DNA of 7,513 bases from Chloroflexota bacterium (GTDB taxonomy: Bacteria > Chloroflexota > Dormibacteria > Dormibacterales > Dormibacteraceae), in contig VBFW01000006.1 of the NCBI GenBank assembly GCA_005880525.1, forward strand, positions 1 to 7,513, written 5' to 3'. Position numbers and translations under genes: made by a program. The notes under the pieces are model-generated. The model did not search any database. It had not been told where the DNA came from and saw nothing but the letters and a program-made list of their open reading frames with translations. Positions 1-6,241 of the stretch are shown here, one piece after another; positions within the stretch are counted from its first letter, which is position 1; each line of letters begins with the position of its first letter.

Positions 1-1
1 C

Positions 2-61
2 GACGCGGAGCTCGCGGTCGACCGCATCCGTCCAGTGATGGCGACGGCGGGCGTCAGCTAG
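2..61 (+). CDS. C-terminal tail of an unidentified protein (5' end outside window)
   Basis: A reading frame is open from the left edge and ends at TAG (59-61). It gives 19 residues, beginning DAELAVDRIR and ending in AGVS. Seventeen of its nineteen sense codons end in G or C, the bias seen in the sure genes here, while frame 3 hits a stop at once and frame 1 runs on into AT-rich non-coding sequence. I therefore read it as the end of a real gene convergent with the amidase. The tail is too short to assign a family, and whether it belongs to the same pathway cannot be told. Confidence 0.5.
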   Translation, partial: DAELAVDRIRPVMATAGVS

Positions 62-124
62 CTGCGTTTGTGCACAAAAACACGTTAAACCGCGCGCAGA
101 ACGTGTAATTGCGCACAAAAGCGG
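62..124. terminator. Long imperfect inverted repeat between convergent genes; candidate terminator or operator
   Basis: The 64-bp gap between the stop at 61 and the amidase stop at 126 is AT-richer than its surroundings. Its arms, 67-86 and 100-119, pair at 17 of 20 positions around a 13-base loop rich in CGCG (87-99). A few further pairs extend outward to 62/124. On the minus strand the inner 7-bp stem ACACGTT/AACGTGT is followed directly by more T residues, so it could act as a weak intrinsic terminator for the amidase operon. The plus-strand side lacks a good T run. Within the left arm, 67-78 is a perfect 12-base palindrome (TTTGTGCACAAA), with a near copy at 109-118. Such a pair could equally be a regulator's operator. 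Terminator is preferred from position; operator is the alternative. Confidence 0.4.
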
Positions 125-125
125 G

Positions 126-1595
126 TTAGCGCGGATACGTCGACGCCCATGGGCGCGCTTGCTCGAATGCGCCACACGCGGCCAGTAGCGTCTCGTCGGC
201 GAAGCGCCGCGCGGCGACCTGGAGGCCCACCGGCAGGCCATCCTTCGATAGTCCGGCCGGAATCGACGCGGCCGGGTGGCCAGTGAAGTTGTACGGGTAG
301 GTCAGGCACCAGCCGATCCACGGGTCGACGCGCTCGCCTTCGATCTCGCGTGGCCCCAGGGTGTTGCCGTTGGTCGCGTTGTCGACGGGCAGGGCGGCCA
401 GCGTCGGGCTGACGATGAGGTCGTACTTGTCGAACACGTCCTGCAGCCCGTCGAGCACCTCGGTGCGAATGACGTCGTCGCGGCGATAGTCCATCGCGCT
501 CAGGCGATGGCCGAGGTCCAGGCTTTCCGCGAACTCGGGCGGCACCTCGTTGCGGTGGGACCCGCGGAGGTCGATGCCCGTGCTCTGCTTGAGGCCTTCC
601 GCCGATTCCGCCGCGCGCACCGCGCTCTGCCGCAGCCACGCGTCGCAAAGCTCAGCCTGGCCGCGTGGGAATTTCACATTCACCTCGTCGACGGTCGCTC
701 CGGCGTCTTCGAATGCGCGCACCGCCTCGGCGGTGACCCTGGCGACCTCGCGCTCGATTGGGAAGCCACCGAGGTTCGGGCTCCAGGCGACGCGCAGGCC
801 TTTGATGCCGCGCCGGGTCGCGGCCATGTAATCCGCCGCATCCGCAGGCAGGCTGTAGGGGTCTCGATCCTCGGGCCCAACGATCGCGTTCAGCATCAGC
901 ACCGCGTCGGCGACCGACCTCGCCAGCGGCCCCGCATGCGCGAAGGGCACCGCGAGCATGAACGCGTCGGGCCGCGCGACCGCCGGCACCCGGCCGAAAG
1001 ACGGCTTGAACCCGAACACGCCGCACCAAGCCGCGGGGATGCGGATCGAGCCGCCTCCATCCGACCCCTGCGCGATCGGCGCAAGCCCTGCCGCGACCGC
1101 AGCTGCGCTTCCGCCCGACGAGCCGCCCGCGTTCTTGCCGATGTGGAATGGCGTGCTCGTTGGCCCAAACAGGTAGTTGTCGGTGACGCCCTTGTGGCCG
1201 AACTCCGGTGTGTTCGGCTTGCCGAGCACGATCGCGCCCGCGCGCTCGAGGCGCTCGACGTAGGTGGCGCTGACGTCGGGCACATAGTCCTTGAACGGCT
1301 TGCAGCCGAACGTGTTGGGCACGCCCGCCTTCATGTCGAAAAGGTCCTTGATCGCAATCGGAAGTCCGAGCAGGGGTGGATGCTCCTGTTTGCCGCTCAG
1401 CGCCTTCTCCGCGTCACGCGCCTTCTGCATGGCCTCGTCAGCGAGAACGAGCACGTACGCGTTCAGCTCCTTGTTCAGCCGGCCGATGCGCTCGAGAAAG
1501 GCGTCCACGACTTCAACAGGCGACAGGTCGTGCCGGCCGATGCGCGCCAGCAGCTCCGTCGCGGGCATGAACGCGAGCTCGTCGTGAACCTTCAT
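126..1595 (-). CDS. Amidase-signature (AS) family amidohydrolase
   Basis: A 489-residue serine hydrolase of the amidase-signature family, a normal full length, predicted to cleave a carboxamide or anilide-type C-N bond in the cytoplasm; no signal peptide is visible. The family's Ser-cisSer-Lys triad is intact: Lys83 in LPIAIKDLFD, cis-Ser159 in GGSSGGSAAA, and nucleophile Ser183 in GSDGGGSIRIPA. The 24-residue gap between the two serines is the family norm. The start ATG (1595-1593) overlaps the aldolase stop as ATGA and has a strong GGGAGGTG ribosome-binding site (1608-1601) five bases upstream, inside the aldolase gene, so it is likely translationally coupled. It is the last gene of the operon and ends at TAA 126-128. 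AS enzymes cannot be assigned a substrate from sequence. GatA is unlikely, because no gatB or gatC is near and the context is catabolic. Confidence 0.93.
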   Translation of the reverse strand: MKVHDELAFMPATELLARIGRHDLSPVEVVDAFLERIGRLNKELNAYVLVLADEAMQKARDAEKALSGKQEHPPLLGLPIAIKDLFDMKAGVPNTFGCKPFKDYVPDVSATYVERLERAGAIVLGKPNTPEFGHKGVTDNYLFGPTSTPFHIGKNAGGSSGGSAAAVAAGLAPIAQGSDGGGSIRIPAAWCGVFGFKPSFGRVPAVARPDAFMLAVPFAHAGPLARSVADAVLMLNAIVGPEDRDPYSLPADAADYMAATRRGIKGLRVAWSPNLGGFPIEREVARVTAEAVRAFEDAGATVDEVNVKFPRGQAELCDAWLRQSAVRAAESAEGLKQSTGIDLRGSHRNEVPPEFAESLDLGHRLSAMDYRRDDVIRTEVLDGLQDVFDKYDLIVSPTLAALPVDNATNGNTLGPREIEGERVDPWIGWCLTYPYNFTGHPAASIPAGLSKDGLPVGLQVAARRFADETLLAACGAFEQARPWASTYPR

Positions 1596-2224
1596 CTCGT
1601 CACCTCCCTCGTGACCGCCGCCAGCGCGCGCTCGACCAGGGCCGCCACCACCTCAGGCCCTTCCGACATGATCCGCCGGGCAGGGAACAGGGAAGAACCC
1701 ATCGCCACCGCGACCGCTCCTGCCTTGAGGTAGGCGCCGGCGTTTTCCGGCCCGATGCCGCCTGTCGGCACCAGCCGCGCCGCAGGAAACGGCTGCAGCA
1801 GAGCCGCGAGGTAGGCGGGACCGCTCGGCTCCACCGGGAACAGCTTCAGCAGGTCGGTGCCGAGCCGGAGCGCGAGGTCGACCTCCGAGGCCGTGAACAC
1901 CCCTGGCAGCATCGTGATGCCGGCAAGCTGCGCGGCCTGGACAAGCTCGGCGTTGAGGCCTGGCGCCACCAGGAACTGCGCTCCGGCGCCGACCGCGGCC
2001 TCGAGCTCCTTCACGTCGCGCACGGTGCCGGCGCCGATCAGTGCTTTGGGCCGCGCAGCGCGCAGTCGATCGATGGCGGTGGCGGCGCTGGGCAGCGTGA
2101 ACGTGACCTCGACGGCCCCGAGGCCCGCGTCGATCGCGCAGGTGGCCGCGGCCACGGCGAGATCGAGATCGTCGAGGCGGACGATGCCGATGAGCCTCGA
2201 CGCGACGAGTCGATCGGCGCTCAC
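1592..2224 (-). CDS. eda: 2-keto-3-deoxy-6-phosphogluconate (KDPG) aldolase
   Basis: A class I aldolase of 210 residues, the usual length, that splits KDPG into pyruvate and glyceraldehyde-3-phosphate; family members also use 6-phospho-galactonate or other 2-keto-3-deoxy acids. The motifs are complete: Glu39 in AVEVTFTLP (catalytic base), GAGTV at 64-68, LVAPGLN at 85-91, Schiff-base Lys127 in DLLKLFPVEPSG, the phosphate-binding PTGGIGPEN at 153-161, and GSSLFP near 176-181. The start is GTG at 2224, overlapping the kinase stop as GTGA, with GAGGTG (2235-2230) five bases upstream. The frame stays open up to 2812, but that part lies over the kinase in another frame and shows no family similarity. 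With the kinase it forms the lower half of the pathway. The stop overlaps the amidase start. The exact sugar isomer cannot be told from sequence. Confidence 0.93.
   Translation of the reverse strand: MSADRLVASRLIGIVRLDDLDLAVAAATCAIDAGLGAVEVTFTLPSAATAIDRLRAARPKALIGAGTVRDVKELEAAVGAGAQFLVAPGLNAELVQAAQLAGITMLPGVFTASEVDLALRLGTDLLKLFPVEPSGPAYLAALLQPFPAARLVPTGGIGPENAGAYLKAGAVAVAMGSSLFPARRIMSEGPEVVAALVERALAAVTREVTR
1601..1608 (-). promoter_or_regulatory. Ribosome-binding site of the amidase, inside the aldolase 3' end
   Basis: On the minus strand this reads GGGAGGTG, five bases before the amidase ATG. It is the strongest Shine-Dalgarno match in the operon and fixes the ATGA-overlap start. Confidence 0.75.
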
Positions 2225-3042
2225 CGGCCCACCTCGCGGCCCTCGCGCGCGATCAGCGCGGTGACTTCGCCGGCGTCGAACCTGAACAGGTCGCCGCGCA
2301 GGCTCATCTTCAGCGCACTCATCGCCAGGCCACGCTCCAGCCCGAGCTCTAGCGAGCCGTCCACCAGGCCCCACACGAGGCCGGCGCTGAACGCGTCGCC
2401 TGCGCCCACGCGGTCCACCGTTTCTACGCGATGGCCCGGGCGCTTGATCGAGCCTTCCTTGCCCACCGCCACGGCGCCTTGAGTGCCGAGGGTCAGCACG
2501 ACCGTCTCGACGCCGAGCTCGGAGCGCAGGTGCGACGCGGCCTTCTCGCCGGTGCCCTGGACACCGAACAGGTCGCGCGCGTCCTCCAATGTGCAGATCA
2601 CCACGTCGGCCATCCTCGCGGCCGCCCTCGAAGCGGTCGCCGCGGCCTCGACGCCCCACAGCTTCTGCCGGTAGTTGACGTCGAAGGTGACCCTGGCTCC
2701 CTGCTGCCGGGCCTCGGTCATCGCGCGCTGGGCGATCTCGGCGCACGAGTCGGAAAGCCCGAGCGTGATGCCCGAGACGTGCAGGAACTGCGTGTCGGCC
2801 ACGTGCCGCCAATCGAAGTCACCGGCCGATGCGTGCGCCATCGCCGAGCCGGAGCGGTCATACGTCACGCTGATAGCTGAGACCCACGCCGACTTCAGCC
2901 CGACCCGGGCCGCTGCGTAAGCGACGTTGGCCTCGGACCCCGCGACGTGAACCTCGAACGCTGCCGCGTCCTCGATCCGGTCGCCCGGACGCACCGACAG
3001 CCGCAGCATGGCCTCGCCGAGCGTGACCAGCTGGTGATGCAC
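2221..3042 (-). CDS. kdgK: 2-keto-3-deoxygluconate kinase (PfkB/ribokinase family), apparently with an internal deletion
   Basis: An ATP-dependent sugar-acid kinase expected to phosphorylate KDG to KDPG. It has the N-terminal LVTLGEAMLRLS strand, the AGSEANVA motif (34-41), DVNYRQKLW (121-129), VLTLGTQGA (182-190), and the C-terminal PfkB signature RVGAGDAFSAG with catalytic Asp216. At 273 residues it is short for the family (about 300-340). The shortfall is internal: VSAI (54-57) runs straight into VTYDRSGSA (59-67), where relatives carry about 45 more residues. That missing segment (usually starting near a PDNPLGRR-like motif) holds much of the lid and part of the substrate pocket. The frame is intact, so it may be a reduced kinase, an inactive one, or an assembly artefact. 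The start is GTG at 3042, eight bases after the preceding stop, with no clear ribosome-binding site; the next ATG would remove the first strand. Fructokinase-like use is possible, but the neighbouring aldolase favours KDG. Confidence 0.88.
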   Translation of the reverse strand: MHHQLVTLGEAMLRLSVRPGDRIEDAAAFEVHVAGSEANVAYAAARVGLKSAWVSAISVTYDRSGSAMAHASAGDFDWRHVADTQFLHVSGITLGLSDSCAEIAQRAMTEARQQGARVTFDVNYRQKLWGVEAAATASRAAARMADVVICTLEDARDLFGVQGTGEKAASHLRSELGVETVVLTLGTQGAVAVGKEGSIKRPGHRVETVDRVGAGDAFSAGLVWGLVDGSLELGLERGLAMSALKMSLRGDLFRFDAGEVTALIAREGREVGR

Positions 3043-3050
3043 GAGCGCTG

Positions 3051-4334
3051 CTAGAAGTACGTCATGACGGCGTCGATCACGCGGTAGCTGTCATCGACCA
3101 GCGGGATCAGCCGCCACTTGTCGAAGGCCGTGCAGGGGTGCGAGATACCGCAGCCGACGAGATCGCCAACCTGCAGGTCTTCGGCGGCGTCCATGCGGAG
3201 GTAAGCGTGCTGGTCGTTGGTGTTGAAGATGCTCGCCTCATGCGCGAACTTGCGAGGCGCCTCGCGCCCTCTTTTGATGTATCGGGGCACTGGGAGGTCC
3301 ATGTCGTACGGCACATCGCGCTTGCCGAACCCGAGCAGGGCGAGGCCAGGTTCCGGCGTGGACAGCACGACGCCCCAAACTTCGAAAGCCTCAGCAAGCG
3401 GGTCGGTGCTCGCAAGCCGTGAGCCGAAGGGACTGACCTCCTTGTAGTGCGCGGCGTCGTGCGTCAGGTAGCAGCCGCTGCGCAGCACCGGCCGCACCGG
3501 CCGCGACAGCTGCCATGGGCCACCGAGCCCGGCGATGACGCGGTCGAAGAACGCGCTGCCGCCGGCGGTCAGGACGATCTCATCGGCCTTTGAGAAGTGG
3601 CCGCCGGAGTCAAGCTCCGACGTCAGCGTCCGGATCCGCGACAAAAGCGAGTCGACCAGCTCCAGCGAGGCCGCCACGTTCTCGCCGTGGATGATGCCCT
3701 CGAACGCCTCCACGCCGGTGAGGGTCACGTGCGAGGAAGCCTTGATCGCCTGAGCCACGGCGAGCGCCTGCTCTTCGGTCCTGCAGCCGGTGCGCCCGCC
3801 CGTCAAGCCAAGCTCGAGCAGCACCTTGAAGCCCTTCGCTCGATCAAGCGCCTTCACGGCCGCCACCGAATCGACGAGGCAGTAGAAGTCGAACTCGGGG
3901 TCGCGCTTCATCTCGGCAGCAACCCAGTCGATCGAAGCATGCTCGACGAGCTCGTTGGCGAGGATGATCCGGTGAGCGCCGAGCTCGCGCCAAAGCCTGG
4001 CCTGCCAGGTGGTCGCAGCGGTGATCGCCCACGCGCCGGCCGCCAGCTGCCGCTGCACCAGCTGCGGCGCCATCGACGTCTTGGCGTGCGGCGCGAGCGA
4101 GAAGCCCGTCCGCGCGCACAGAGCGGCCATCTCGTCGATGTTGTGCCGCAGCGGGGCCTCCTTGAGCAGCATGACCGGCAGCATGAAGTCGCCCCCGAGC
4201 GCGTTCCAGCCCTTCTCGCGCACGCTGCGTACCTTCACCGGCGGGCCAGGCGGGAAGGACTTGTAGCGCCAGTCGATCACCTCGTCAAGCGTGCGGTCGA
4301 GGTCGAGCGACTGCGTCTTCGAGGTCGATGCCAT
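3051..4334 (-). CDS. Fold-type III PLP enzyme, D-serine dehydratase / D-threonine aldolase-like; proposed D-glucosaminate dehydratase
   Basis: A 427-residue cytosolic PLP- and metal-dependent enzyme with an alanine-racemase-type N-terminal barrel and a D-serine-dehydratase-like C-terminal domain. The PLP lysine is Lys85 in APHAKTSMAP. LLELGLTGGRTGCR (172-185) and GGSAFFD (258-264) are family segments around the cofactor and phosphate. Near the C-terminus, SHPCTAFDKW gives His399 and Cys401. This HxC pair is the zinc ligand set of eukaryotic-type D-serine dehydratase; D-threonine aldolases use HxD. That favours beta-elimination (water and ammonia loss) over retro-aldol cleavage. Directly followed by KDG kinase and KDPG aldolase, it would best serve to turn a 2-amino sugar acid such as D-glucosaminate into KDG. 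The ATG at 4334 is three bases after the upstream stop and has GGAGAT (4350-4345) ten bases upstream. Fold and cofactor are sure; the substrate is inferred. Confidence 0.88.
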   Translation of the reverse strand: MASTSKTQSLDLDRTLDEVIDWRYKSFPPGPPVKVRSVREKGWNALGGDFMLPVMLLKEAPLRHNIDEMAALCARTGFSLAPHAKTSMAPQLVQRQLAAGAWAITAATTWQARLWRELGAHRIILANELVEHASIDWVAAEMKRDPEFDFYCLVDSVAAVKALDRAKGFKVLLELGLTGGRTGCRTEEQALAVAQAIKASSHVTLTGVEAFEGIIHGENVAASLELVDSLLSRIRTLTSELDSGGHFSKADEIVLTAGGSAFFDRVIAGLGGPWQLSRPVRPVLRSGCYLTHDAAHYKEVSPFGSRLASTDPLAEAFEVWGVVLSTPEPGLALLGFGKRDVPYDMDLPVPRYIKRGREAPRKFAHEASIFNTNDQHAYLRMDAAEDLQVGDLVGCGISHPCTAFDKWRLIPLVDDSYRVIDAVMTYF

Positions 4335-4337
4335 CGG

Positions 4338-4973
4338 CTACGCCATCTCCGCCAGCGCGTCCTGCGCGTTCACGACTCGACCGTACTTCATCGCCAGCGT
4401 CTGCAGGCTCGCGCGGTGGAGCTCGGGCGCATACGACGAAACGGCGTCGGCCACGACCGCAGCCTGGAAGCCCTCGTGGAAGGCGCCGCGCACCGTGTCC
4501 TCGACGCAGATCTGCGTGACAGTGCCGGAGATGAGCACCGTATCGACGTTGCCGGCGTTCAGCAGGTCGGTCAGGCGCGTGCGATGGAACCCGTTGTAGC
4601 CATACTTGTCGACCTGGTGCTCGCCGGGCCGCGGCTCGAGCTCATCTATCACGGCGATGCACTCGCGCTCGCCCTCGACGTCCGCGTATGAGCGCATGAA
4701 CCCCGGCCAGCAGCAGCACGTTGGTGGCGCGATGACCTCCGACCACTTCCACATCAATGTCGGCTCGGGCCCGGCGACGAAACGCGTGAACACGACCGGC
4801 CGCCGGCGCTCCCGGAACCACGCGAGCAGCTCCTGGTTCACCTCGATCGTCTCCCGGGCGTCAGGAACCTCGAGAGGCGCGCCGACCCTGACGAAGTCGT
4901 TTTGCATGTCGACCACGATCAGGGCCGACCTGTCGCGGCGCAGCTCGAACGGGACTGGGGCGCCGTTGCTCAT
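4338..4973 (-). CDS. Isochorismatase-like cysteine hydrolase
   Basis: A 211-residue member of the isochorismatase-like superfamily (nicotinamidases, N-carbamoylsarcosine and ureidoacrylate amidohydrolases), normal in length. The catalytic triad is visible: Asp22 in IVVDMQNDF, Lys123 in VDKYGYNGF, and nucleophile Cys156 after the cis-peptide region GTVTQICVEDT. Such enzymes in catabolic operons mostly hydrolyse small amides or carbamoyl groups, so an amidase role is likelier than true isochorismatase activity; no siderophore genes are near. It is the first gene of the operon, three bases ahead of the PLP enzyme. The start chosen is ATG 4973 (MSNGAP), because the core family strand begins about 16 residues later. 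An in-frame ATG at 5015 would add 14 residues of unlikely composition and overlap the divergent gene. One oddity is three cysteines in a row (86-88) in a loop before PGFMRSYAD. Confidence 0.88.
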   Translation of the reverse strand: MSNGAPVPFELRRDRSALIVVDMQNDFVRVGAPLEVPDARETIEVNQELLAWFRERRRPVVFTRFVAGPEPTLMWKWSEVIAPPTCCCWPGFMRSYADVEGERECIAVIDELEPRPGEHQVDKYGYNGFHRTRLTDLLNAGNVDTVLISGTVTQICVEDTVRGAFHEGFQAAVVADAVSSYAPELHRASLQTLAMKYGRVVNAQDALAEMA

Positions 4974-5035
4974 GTCCGGCCTGAAGGTAACATCCGACGA
5001 TCGACACCACGGCATTCGCGTTCGCGACCGACCTC
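4974..5035. promoter_or_regulatory. Divergent intergenic region, presumed promoters of the operon and of the + strand gene
   Basis: Only about 62 bp separate the start of the minus-strand operon (4973) from the first usable start of the plus-strand gene (5036), so any promoters must overlap each other or reach into the flanking genes. I see no convincing -35/-10 pair on either strand. A TCGCG-TT-CGCGA inverted repeat lies at 5016-5027, but in sequence this GC-rich it may be chance, and it would fall inside the plus-strand gene if that starts further upstream. A GAAGG run (4983-4987) could be a ribosome-binding site for a start near 5000. Confidence 0.3.
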
Positions 5036-6241
5036 GTGGACGAGGGCATGGACGCCGTCCTCGACAACGTCTCGAAGCGTGCCGGGCTGGGTGGGATAAC
5101 CATGGCCGCCGCTTATCACCACGGGCGGGACGTCTTCCCGCACAACCCCGCGCGCAAGGTCCACTTCCTGGAGGGCGGCACCGTGTTCTTTCAGCCCGAC
5201 TCGAGCCGCTACCAGGGGCGGGCCCTGCAGCCGCTGGTCAGCGCCCTGGCGCAAAAGACTGACGTGCTCGCGGATCTCTGCCATGACGCGGCCGCCCGCT
5301 CGCTCCGCGTCCGCGCCTGGACCGTCTTTCTCCACAACTACTCGCTCGGCGAGGCTCACCCCGAGTGCGCGAGCCGCAACGCGTTCGGCGACGCCCACCT
5401 GACCGACCTCTGCCCGAACAACCCGGAGGTTCGCGCGTACGCCGCGGCCCTTTCCGCGGACATCGCGTCGAAGGGCGTGAACGCTGTCGTCGCGGAGTCG
5501 CTGCACTTCCACGGGCTCGAGCACGGATTCCACCACGAGCGCTACTTCATCGAGCTCGGGCCGCTCGGCCGCTATCTCCTCGGGCTTTGCTTCTGCGAGC
5601 ACTGCCTGGCCGCGGCCCGGCGCCATGGCGTGGACGCGGGGCGGCTGCATCGGGAGGCTCGCGCCGAGCTCGAGAACCGCTTCGCCACGCAGCCCGACCC
5701 GGAGCCTGCGGAGCTCGACCGGGCCGATCTGGGGTCGTTCGCGGGCGGCGAGCTGGGCGGCTACCTGGAGAGTCGCAGCAAGTCGGTAGCCTCGCTGGTC
5801 GCCGAATGCGCCGAGTCCGCCAAGGCCGAGGGCGCCGATTTCGCCTTCATCGACCTGTCCGGCGCCATCAGGGGCTATGCGACCGGCCGCCCCGAGGGCT
5901 CCGCCGCGCCAACGATCGCGTGGCAGTTCGGGATCGACGTCGGCGCCGTGGCCAAGGCCTGCGGCCAGGTGGAGGCGATCGGCTACGCCGCCGACCCCGA
6001 GCGGTTGAAGCTCGACCTGGCCGCTTACCGCTCGATCATCGGCCCGGATCGCAAGCTTTCAGTGATCATGCGGCCCATGGCGCCTGACTGCGAATCGGCT
6101 GACAACCTCGCGCGCAAGCTCGAGGTCGCTCGCGCGGCCGGGTGCGTCGAGGCCGGCTTCTACCACTACGGGTTCATGCGCCTGGAGTCCCTCGACCTGA
6201 TCCGCGAAGCGTCAGGAGCGGCCGACCACCCGACCTGCTAG
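5036..6241 (+). CDS. Unrecognised protein, probable glycoside-hydrolase-like TIM barrel
   Basis: A 401-residue protein of unknown function, predicted cytosolic since no signal peptide or membrane segment is seen. Strand-then-helix alternation through the chain suggests a TIM barrel. LRVRAWTVFLHN (90-101) looks like a barrel strand. VVAESLHFHG (151-160) ends a strand with Glu154 placed like an acid residue. CFCEHCLAAARRHGVD (185-200) resembles the CxCxxC plus G-x-D patch common in glycoside-hydrolase-like barrels of unknown substrate. FAFIDLSG (269-276) and SVIMRPM (342-348) look like later strands, and the chain ends in a plausible last strand and helix. The listed start is GTG 5036, but in-frame sequence back to the stop at 4988-4990 (TIDTTAFAFATDL) looks like a genuine first strand without an ATG, GTG or TTG. 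Codon use matches the neighbours. It lies opposite to the pathway genes, and its tail overlaps the deacylase by 30 bp. A sugar-related role is inferred only from fold and context. Confidence 0.75.
   Translation: MDEGMDAVLDNVSKRAGLGGITMAAAYHHGRDVFPHNPARKVHFLEGGTVFFQPDSSRYQGRALQPLVSALAQKTDVLADLCHDAAARSLRVRAWTVFLHNYSLGEAHPECASRNAFGDAHLTDLCPNNPEVRAYAAALSADIASKGVNAVVAESLHFHGLEHGFHHERYFIELGPLGRYLLGLCFCEHCLAAARRHGVDAGRLHREARAELENRFATQPDPEPAELDRADLGSFAGGELGGYLESRSKSVASLVAECAESAKAEGADFAFIDLSGAIRGYATGRPEGSAAPTIAWQFGIDVGAVAKACGQVEAIGYAADPERLKLDLAAYRSIIGPDRKLSVIMRPMAPDCESADNLARKLEVARAAGCVEAGFYHYGFMRLESLDLIREASGAADHPTC

Noticed and set aside
276..1733. Long plus-strand open frame of 485 codons
   Set aside because: It is antisense to the amidase, is rich in Arg/Ala/His/Val without any family motif, and is a typical GC-rich shadow of a gene whose triad and start are clear.
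2225..2812. Upstream extension of the KDPG aldolase frame
   Set aside because: This part overlaps the kinase in another frame, is Arg/Gly-rich and motif-free. The family N-terminus begins at GTG 2224 with a ribosome-binding site.
3597..4691. Plus-strand open frame of 364 codons
   Set aside because: It lies antisense across the PLP enzyme and the cysteine hydrolase, crossing their boundary, and its composition is that of a shadow frame.
4974..5015. Longer start of the cysteine hydrolase at ATG 5015
   Set aside because: The added residues (MPWCRSSDV...) are not typical of the family and would overlap the divergent gene's first strand; MSNGAP at 4973 gives a normal length.
5016..5027. TCGCG-TT-CGCGA inverted repeat as an operator
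   Set aside because: It is short, made only of common GC-rich words, encodes part of a repetitive FAFA stretch, and has no second copy nearby; kept only as a remark.
4970..5650. Minus-strand open frame antisense to the barrel protein
   Set aside because: It has no recognisable motifs and is low-complexity Arg/Val/Ala, while the plus-strand frame has barrel-like structure.
5365..6087. Plus-strand frame of 240 codons inside the barrel gene
   Set aside because: It is extremely Arg-rich, as expected of a +1 shadow of a GC-rich gene.
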